A model generated the notes under the pieces. That model did no database searches, was not told the origin of the DNA, and was given only the letters and a program-made list of their open reading frames with translations. Shown in pieces: positions 58,220 to 64,000 of a DNA stretch of 64,000 nucleotides. Source of the DNA: Mesocentrotus franciscanus (taxonomy: Eukaryota > Echinodermata > Echinoidea > Camarodonta > Strongylocentrotidae); the NCBI GenBank assembly GCA_037976565.1, contig CP137672.1, positions 25,307,140-25,371,139 of the forward strand. The letters are read 5' to 3'. The stretch's first letter is position 1. Each line of letters starts with the position of its first letter. The position numbers were made by a program, and so were the translations under genes.

Positions 58220-58640
58220 CGTGCACGTCCTGGGCTCTTGACTTCGCGATGACGAGTTGTATAAGATAGCTATTTTTTGTTTTAAGGATTCAAATTACAT
58301 CTTGTGACGCAAGTGGTGTATATAAACACATCATTCAATTCTCTGGCTCTTGAATTCGCACTGATGGGTAGCAGATTGCATTTTTATTAAAATCTTCAAA
58401 TTGAATTTTCCGACGCAAATAATGGTGTAAATAAATGTCATCTATTAAACACACATATATATATATATACCATTACCATTCAAGTTTCGGACTCTTAAGT
58501 TCCAGGCGAGTTGTAAATAGCTAAAACAACAACAAAATGTTTTAAAATTCTAATTACATCTGTTGACTTAAAGGATGTGCTGAACTATACACACGGATAC
58601 GTATTCCAAGCCTTGCGCTCTTCACTTCATTTAGAAATGC
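58220..58640 (-). promoter_or_regulatory. Tandemly repeated block upstream of Ctr exon 1
   Basis: The word GGCTCTTGA(C/A)TTCGC or a close form occurs at about 58233, 58345, 58490 and 58616. Three units of about 112-145 bp share further text (ATTCAAATTACATCTTGTGA; TTCAAATTGAATTTTCCGAC; TTCTAATTACATCTGTTGAC). The first unit forms the immediate 5' flank of the Ctr start codon, so 5'UTR or promoter sequence has been multiplied. I cannot place a transcription start. Confidence 0.55.
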
Positions 58641-58687
58641 ATTTATTTCTTACTGTGCCTTTCACCATCCGAAGATTTGTAGATAGA

Positions 58688-59072
58688 TTAAAGGGATCCG
58701 GTAACTTTGTCTCAGATTCTGAAACAAAATCCTGGATTTAGCTCATGCTGCAATGATGATTATAAACCTTTAGGTCAGTCAGGAACCCCATGACTTTTAC
58801 AAGCCGATCGCCTGTCTGATTATCAAGATATTTATGATTGTAAATCGAAACCAAATTTTGCGTTTTCCTAACGGTTTTCATAACACTACAGTCTATTGGG
58901 GAAAACGAGTATGGTAAAACCGGTCACTCAAAGATTTTTACTTTTTTGAGGCACTTCTTGATCATTTTGAAGCGCAATTTTTTTAGGGCTTCAAAATTAC
59001 ACCATATCACAGACACTGATAACACGTAGGGCCGTGCATCTCAGATTTAACATTGTTAAACGATGCCTTTAA
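58688..59072. mobile_element. Possible TTAAAGG-ended TIR element
   Basis: The left end TTAAAGGGATCCGGTAAC resembles the complement of the right end (TTAAAGGCATCGTTTAAC). The interior is non-coding. It resembles the ends at 19183 and 32946, but the TIRs are short. Confidence 0.45.
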
Positions 59073-59079
59073 CAATAAT

Positions 59080-60160
59080 GTTCCGTGGTGCGTAAGTCGC
59101 AAAATAGAAATTCCAATCCACCTCACTTGATATCAAAATCCTCCTGTGCTAAATTTAGCAGGATATATACATTCCACTGGCAATATTGCTCTGTCTTCCA
59201 TCAACAAGTTCAAAGCTACGCCATTAGTTCTTCGTTATTTATAAGCTGTCTCATTTTGTTGCACTCGATGCACGCGACGAATTCGGCAGGTGCGTGTGAA
59301 CGTTTAAATGATATGACACTCGGTTATAATCTACGATGGGCTCCTGCAATGCGTATACCAGTATACGATGTTGGGTCATGATTCTGCAGGACGCATGCAT
59401 AAGTTTTTGTCGAGCTATAAATAAGTATATTCCAGCGTCTTGTTTTTCCTTCGACTCTGTTCGATCGGAGGTGGAATGATTGCCTTTAGGAAGGATGCGA
59501 GTCTACCTTGATGACACCCCTGTCAAAATAATGTGAAAATCAATTGAAAGTCGGCTAAAAGGCATGTAAAACGAAGCAAGTCATCTGTGTATAAATAATG
59601 CCAGGGGTGTTGTGGTGGTGGTGGGGGAGGGGCCAGGGTTTTACTAGGAACAATGCCCTTTCCGAGACTGATAATGATGATTTCAGCTACATAACTGAAA
59701 ATCAGTATCTTTCGAATTTTAAGAAGAGTGAATATAACATTACCCCCACAAAAAACACAAAAAACCAAGCAGCATCAGCAATTCCCCTGTTATCGTGATT
59801 TTTGCATATTTTTTCTTCTTGAATTTATTATTCAGACTGTTTCGAGAGCCTTGAGAATCCACCCTGTCACAACTAGGACGGTCGCCCCTCCCTTTGAGAA
59901 TGTTGATAACAAGATTTTTTTTTAATGCCCCCCCCCGGATAAGCAGATCGAGTGGGAGAGGGGCTGGCTGCAGGATAAAAAGCATGTCAGAAATAACTTC
60001 TGCTTCACACCCCCTCCTTTCTGAGAGTGCTAGATCCGCCCCGCGGCCCCGGTACCATTAATATTTCCGCTGAAGGATAATTTAGATCCATTGTATTGCC
60101 TGTATGAAAACATATTAATTCCAAAATGATATAATCATGATAATGTTAATTATGATAATG
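59080..60160. other. Upstream flank, nothing assigned
   Basis: AT-rich DNA with short G- or C-runs (CCCCCCCC at about 59930). No exon or element end could be supported. Confidence 0.5.
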
Positions 60161-60175
60161 AGATCGATGTGCAGC

Positions 60176-60420
60176 TCAGTAGATGATTGAGTTTAAACCC
60201 TCGCCATACTCCCTCCGTAATGAACATAACCTCTCTTTATACAATGTACAAAATATACATAATATTAGAAATGAATAGAATAAATAATAGGGTGATTGTA
60301 GTCTGTTTAAGTTAGTCTTAAAGGTGGCAAAAGTGGGAAGTTGACGCAAATCAGGGGATAATTTATTATATTGAAAAGAAGCTCTGTACACGAAAGTTTT
60401 TTACAATAATTTGTTCTTGG
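60176..60420 (-). pseudogene. LINE reverse transcriptase C-terminal fragment
   Basis: On the minus strand, FQYNKLSPDLRQLPTFATFK and TNLNRL match the C-terminal pattern of CR1/L2-like LINE polymerases (compare IWNSLPLNIRSFSSVESFKR at about 39980-40040). Upstream sequence quickly loses similarity, so only the 3' end was inserted or kept. Confidence 0.65.
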
Positions 60421-60434
60421 CTTAGGTAAACTGG

Positions 60435-60575
60435 CCCCATGGAAGACCAGCATCAACAATATAGTTGCAGCTAAACATGGGCTACCAGCCGTATTTTGTC
60501 CTTTTTCTCTGTATGATTACTTTGTATGTATTTTATTGGTTTTATTATACGGAAATAAAAACAACAACATTTAGA
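60435..60575 (+). repeat. LINE 3' tail, copy 1
   Basis: CCCCATGGAAGACCAGCAT, CCAGCCGTATTTTGTC, TTTCTCTGTAT and CGGAAATAAAAACAACAACA occur in the same order as at 62655-62890. This is the pattern of a shared non-LTR 3'UTR ending in an A/C-rich tail. No coding part is attached. Confidence 0.6.
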
Positions 60576-61465
60576 TATACATGTAGCAGGTACGTATGGG
60601 CGGTTTTTTGGCAGCATTAAATTTTTCAAATTTTCAACCACGTCAATCGTGCACAGAATCAATCTTACTTGCTACCAGTCATGAATTAATAGGAATGGGA
60701 TGGAAACCCTTTTAAAGTCCAATAAGAATGGTTGAATATTTATTTGTATATGAAATCTTAAAATTTAATTTTAAACATGTTATTGGATATAGTATTAGGC
60801 AAATATTTTCTAGTATTCTTAGAGGAAGAATTCATTTGAATGACGTAAATGCACTCGAAGGGAATATTAATAACTTTTTCAAAAGAAATATTCCATCTGA
60901 TTTGTGACTTCATTCGCTATATCTCGATGTCTCCAGTCATATTGGATTGATGCTTCGCCGCATGGCCCACAAAATGTTGAACAATAACTTTATAAAATCA
61001 TTATTATAACAATGCTTGCATTCGGGCTTTCAAAGCTAAACCGCATTCAAGGAACGTACAGCAATTTCTCACTGAATTTCGGTAAAAATCCATCAATCAT
61101 TAACAACCTCGGAGGATGATTTAATATCCAAAAACCTTCGATAAAGTAACAGAATCATTTACGTATTTTTATGTTTGTTTTGTCGTTGATCAAACACGGA
61201 ATGGATACTGCGAAACGTACAGCTGCTCTAATTTTGAGCAATTTAATCGATGAGAAGTTTATATTTATGTCCACACCTCTTGTCTACACCATCCCATAGT
61301 TAGAGAAATTATAGGGCTAAAAATTTAATGTTTGAAGAGTTATATTACAATCAATATGCAAAGAGGAAATGACAAACCAAATAAAGTAAATAATCTTGCG
61401 ACTTGATGAAAATCCAGAAACCCTCTCATAAAAATCTGTTTGCCCCCCCCCCCAAAAAAAAAAAA

Positions 61466-62400
61466 CAGTGGCGTATCCAGCACATGATGAGGCCGGGTAC
61501 GCCCCCCTCCCCCACTTTGAAGACTGATTATAGTACTATGTTTACGTAATGGGAGACTGCCCAAGGTTATGTGGCCCTCTGAAATCATTTTGCCCCTCCT
61601 CTCTGTTATCAATTCATAAATTTGTAAAAATGATTACTGAATAAAATTGATTGATTGATTGATATTTTCATGCATGGATTGTAATGGTGTGTTTGAATTA
61701 TTGTGTGAACTATTGCCTTACGAATTGAGATTTTATTAGACTTGCGAAACTAAAGAAGTGAGTAATATATTTAGCATTAAAGAAGTATGTATTGATTATT
61801 TATCATGCATCAAATTGGCAATAAAGACTAATGGTTGAAATTGCCTTCAGCTACAAAGCCTATTTTGTTTAAATGAGTTCCTGTTTCCCCTTCGGTACGG
61901 ACTTTGAAATCATGAATGTGATTAATCAAAACCTTTCTCAGCCATTCACGCAAAACTAGCATGGAAACGAAACCTTCAATAATATTGCGCTTTCACCATA
62001 AGCATAATTTTGGGACGGTAAATATACATTTGCACCACTTCAAATATGCACAGCATCGCAAAGAAAGAGAAATTACGGATACAAAATATAATACGAGTGA
62101 ATGGTTGAAATACCATTGCACACCAGCCGGCGGCATGGGAGGGGGCCAAAGTAGGGTCCCACTTCTTGAGAAAATCTAAAAATCATGCCGGCCGATTTTT
62201 CGCTCAGTGGGGGGGAGTGAGCACTAATTTTTTTTCTCGTTTTTGCCCCCGAAAATTTTATTTTTTGCCAGGGGAGGGGGCCCATCTTCTTCTTTTTTGA
62301 CCAAAAAAGGGCTAAATTTAAGTGTTTTTTCATGTTTCATCTAATTTAAGTGTTTTTTTTGCCAGGGGAGGGGGCCCGTGCCCCCCTGGATCCGCCACTG
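61466..62400. mobile_element. Possible CAGTGGCG-ended TIR element
   Basis: CAGTGGCGTATCCAG at 61466 and the complement of GATCCGCCACTG at 62389-62400 are similar ends, each followed by C- or G-run-rich sequence. However, a LINE-like tail (ATTGATTGATTGATTGATA at about 61650) lies between, and no target duplication is seen. These may be two separate elements. Confidence 0.3.
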
Positions 62401-62654
62401 GCGCACCTTGTATGATTTATAGACACATGATGCATTCACGGATGTATGCAGGAACATTCGCTAGGGTGCTTTTGCTCGCACATGACAAAACTTTCGTGTT
62501 TCCAAAATCTAGGAAGCACACATTATTTTTGGACGATGATTACATTGTGATGCATTTCATATCCATTCACGGAGATTTTTTCCCCTTTTAAATACCATTG
62601 TTTTTGTTGTTTTGTCTTGTTTTGTCCCCCCATCTTCTTTTTTTTTCTTTCTTG

Positions 62655-62895
62655 TCCCCATGGAAGACCAGCATGGACTAACCAGCCGTCTGTTTCTCTG
62701 TATTTTTGTTTATTTTGTTCTACATTCATGCGTTCTTGGGTTTTTGTTTTTGTTTTCAATTTAATGCCATGTGATTTTTCTTGCTTATGTAAATTGTATA
62801 TTATGTATATGTTTATAAATTGTGTTATATATGAATATTGTATATTCTTTTAAGCCTATATGACGGAAATAAAAACAAACAAACAAACAATATCG
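62655..62895 (+). repeat. LINE 3' tail, copy 2
   Basis: The same 3'UTR family as at 60435, ending ACGGAAATAAAAACAAACAAA and more AAAC repeats. An AATAAA is embedded directly before the tail. Confidence 0.65.
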
Positions 62896-63188
62896 CCATT
62901 TAAGTATAATATGTTGGATACGTCATGTAAAACAATGCAAATATTTCCCTCCCCAAACATAGGTTAAAGGTTGCCCGGAATTGGTAGTTTCGAAAATCTA
63001 AGGGGCTGCAGCCCCTACGGCCCTACTCCCTCCCTACAATCCATCTATATTCATCTATATTGCTTATTAGTGTTAAACATAACATCTTTACGACACTTAT
63101 GATTCTACTTCCCATCAGTGTTGAATACTATTCTTCCTATATAATGGGTCCTTCAATTATTAATTACCCAAGCATTGCGAGATGAAGA

Positions 63189-63386
63189 GGCGCGATAGCT
63201 CAGTTGGTAGAGCAGTGGTCTCGTAATCCGGTGACCCGGGTTCGAAACCAAGTCGATGCGCTAGTGCCCTTTGGTAAGGCATTAATCCTCATTACCAGGT
63301 CCCTCGGAGAGGACCTAAAGCCGTCGGTCCTCTGGTTGCTTACAAACAAGCAATTTATTCTTTCTTAGCAGCCAGGTAAAATAACC
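63189..63386 (+). mobile_element. tRNA-derived SINE, + strand
   Basis: The head resembles a tRNA: A-box TAGCTCAGTTGGTAGAG and B-box GGTTCGAAACC at the correct distance. The 3' acceptor strand does not pair properly with the start, so it is a SINE rather than a tRNA gene. The body (CCTCGGAGAGGACCTAAAGC) and AGCAGCCAGGTAAAATAA end are typical of echinoid SINEs. Confidence 0.8.
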
Positions 63387-63404
63387 ACCACTACTACTTC
63401 AACA

Positions 63405-63560
63405 ATATCTAACACCTGGGTCGAGAGGGGCAGAGGTGGGTGAAACACCTTGTCCAATTAGGACGTAACCATCAATCAGTGATCGAATCCAGAACCTCTC
63501 GCATATGAGAGTCAAGACTATTCTCCAATGTACCACAGTGCTACCTACCTCCGTGGTAGA
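63405..63560 (-). mobile_element. tRNA-derived SINE, - strand
   Basis: On the minus strand, AGCACTGTGGTACATTGGAG resembles an A-box region and GGTTCTGGATTCGATCAC a B-box. It lies tail to tail with the SINE at 63189-63386, with about 20 bp between. The body includes ACAAGGTGTTTCACCCACCT. Confidence 0.6.
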
Positions 63561-63734
63561 CTCTGGGCTGAAATGATAATACATTAGGGGCATGACCATA
63601 AGCTCGCATGTTGCTGAACATACTGTGTAATTATTAATGCACAGGTGTTATTTTTTATTTATTGACGATATTCCCAGACACAGGTGGTATTCTAGATCGT
63701 TTTTCCAAAGACCGCTCTTTGCCAAAACGAAGTA

Positions 63735-63801
63735 GAAAAGGGTGAGATAGATAGAAGGGGGAGGATGGAGAGGGGAAGGTAGAGGGAGAGAGAGTGGACA
63801 G

Positions 63802-63841
<40 letters not shown>

Positions 63842-63925
63842 GGGTGGAGGGAGGGAGAGACAGAGAGAGACAGAGAGATACAGAGAGAGAGAGAGAGAGA
63901 GAGAGATAGAGGAAGGGCGGGGAAA
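63735..63925. repeat. GA-rich microsatellite
   Basis: Purine-only DNA on the + strand, mainly (GA)n with GGA and ACA interruptions. The minus-strand Ser/Leu-rich frames are artefacts. Confidence 0.92.
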
Positions 63926-64000
63926 GCCAATTCTTGAAAATCAAAGGGACATGACAGAGTCAAGTGTAAAATGAAATAAATGAATGAAAATCATCCCAAT

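Noticed and set aside
63189..63262. tRNA gene with a CGT-like anticodon
   Set aside because: A- and B-boxes are present, but the acceptor ends do not pair and a SINE body follows directly.
63648..63963. Ser/Leu-rich minus-strand frames of about 100 codons
   Set aside because: They are translations of the GA microsatellite at 63735-63925.
1..64000. CRISPR array, operon or other prokaryotic system
   Set aside because: The window has spliced genes, SINEs and LINEs. Regular repeats are minisatellites or transposons without the spacer structure of a CRISPR array.

Overview
The window looks like genomic DNA of a marine deuterostome invertebrate, most likely a sea urchin. It is AT-rich and intron-rich. 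It is crowded with tRNA-derived SINEs, short inverted-repeat elements, a CR1/L2-type LINE and many ACATGTAC-type palindromes. The echinoid assignment is inference from the repeat types and gene structure; no species is claimed.

Two protein-coding genes are supported, and they converge. On the + strand, eight exons (2421-13415) encode the C-terminal half of a BCR/ABR-family protein: a C2 domain followed by a complete RhoGAP domain with the arginine finger, ending in a PDZ-ligand-like ETDL. Its N-terminal part (DH and PH domains in the family) must lie left of the window. On the - strand, four exons (58219 down to 22970) encode a complete copper transporter of the Ctr/SLC31 family. All splice phases fit and the predicted protein has 361 residues. 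It has a Met-rich N-terminus, TM1, a very long cytoplasmic loop, TM2 with MxxxM, and TM3 with GxxxG. Its first intron is about 27.6 kb.

Layout: 1-2420 is intron sequence of the BCR/ABR gene. 2421-13415 holds its exons, with introns carrying SINEs, tandem arrays and degenerate copies of neighbouring exons. 13416 to about 17437 is a probable long 3'UTR. About 17440-22680 is the convergent intergenic space with MITEs. 22684-58219 is the Ctr gene. Its introns hold two large foldback elements, a decayed LINE split by a nested TIR element, an inverted minisatellite, a 1.2 kb TIR element with a TTGTG target duplication, and a possible alternative first exon near 47.0 kb. 58220-64000 is the upstream flank, with a tandemly repeated promoter-proximal block, LINE tails, two tRNA-type SINEs and GA-rich DNA.

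The most unusual features are three. First, several BCR/ABR exons (3, 4, 6 and 8) are followed directly downstream by degenerate copies of their own 3' parts, including two further copies of the C-terminal coding end. Second, the Ctr protein has a roughly 195-residue TM1-TM2 loop. Third, the Ctr intron contains nested and VNTR-bearing TIR elements. The two genes have no evident functional link apart from adjacency.
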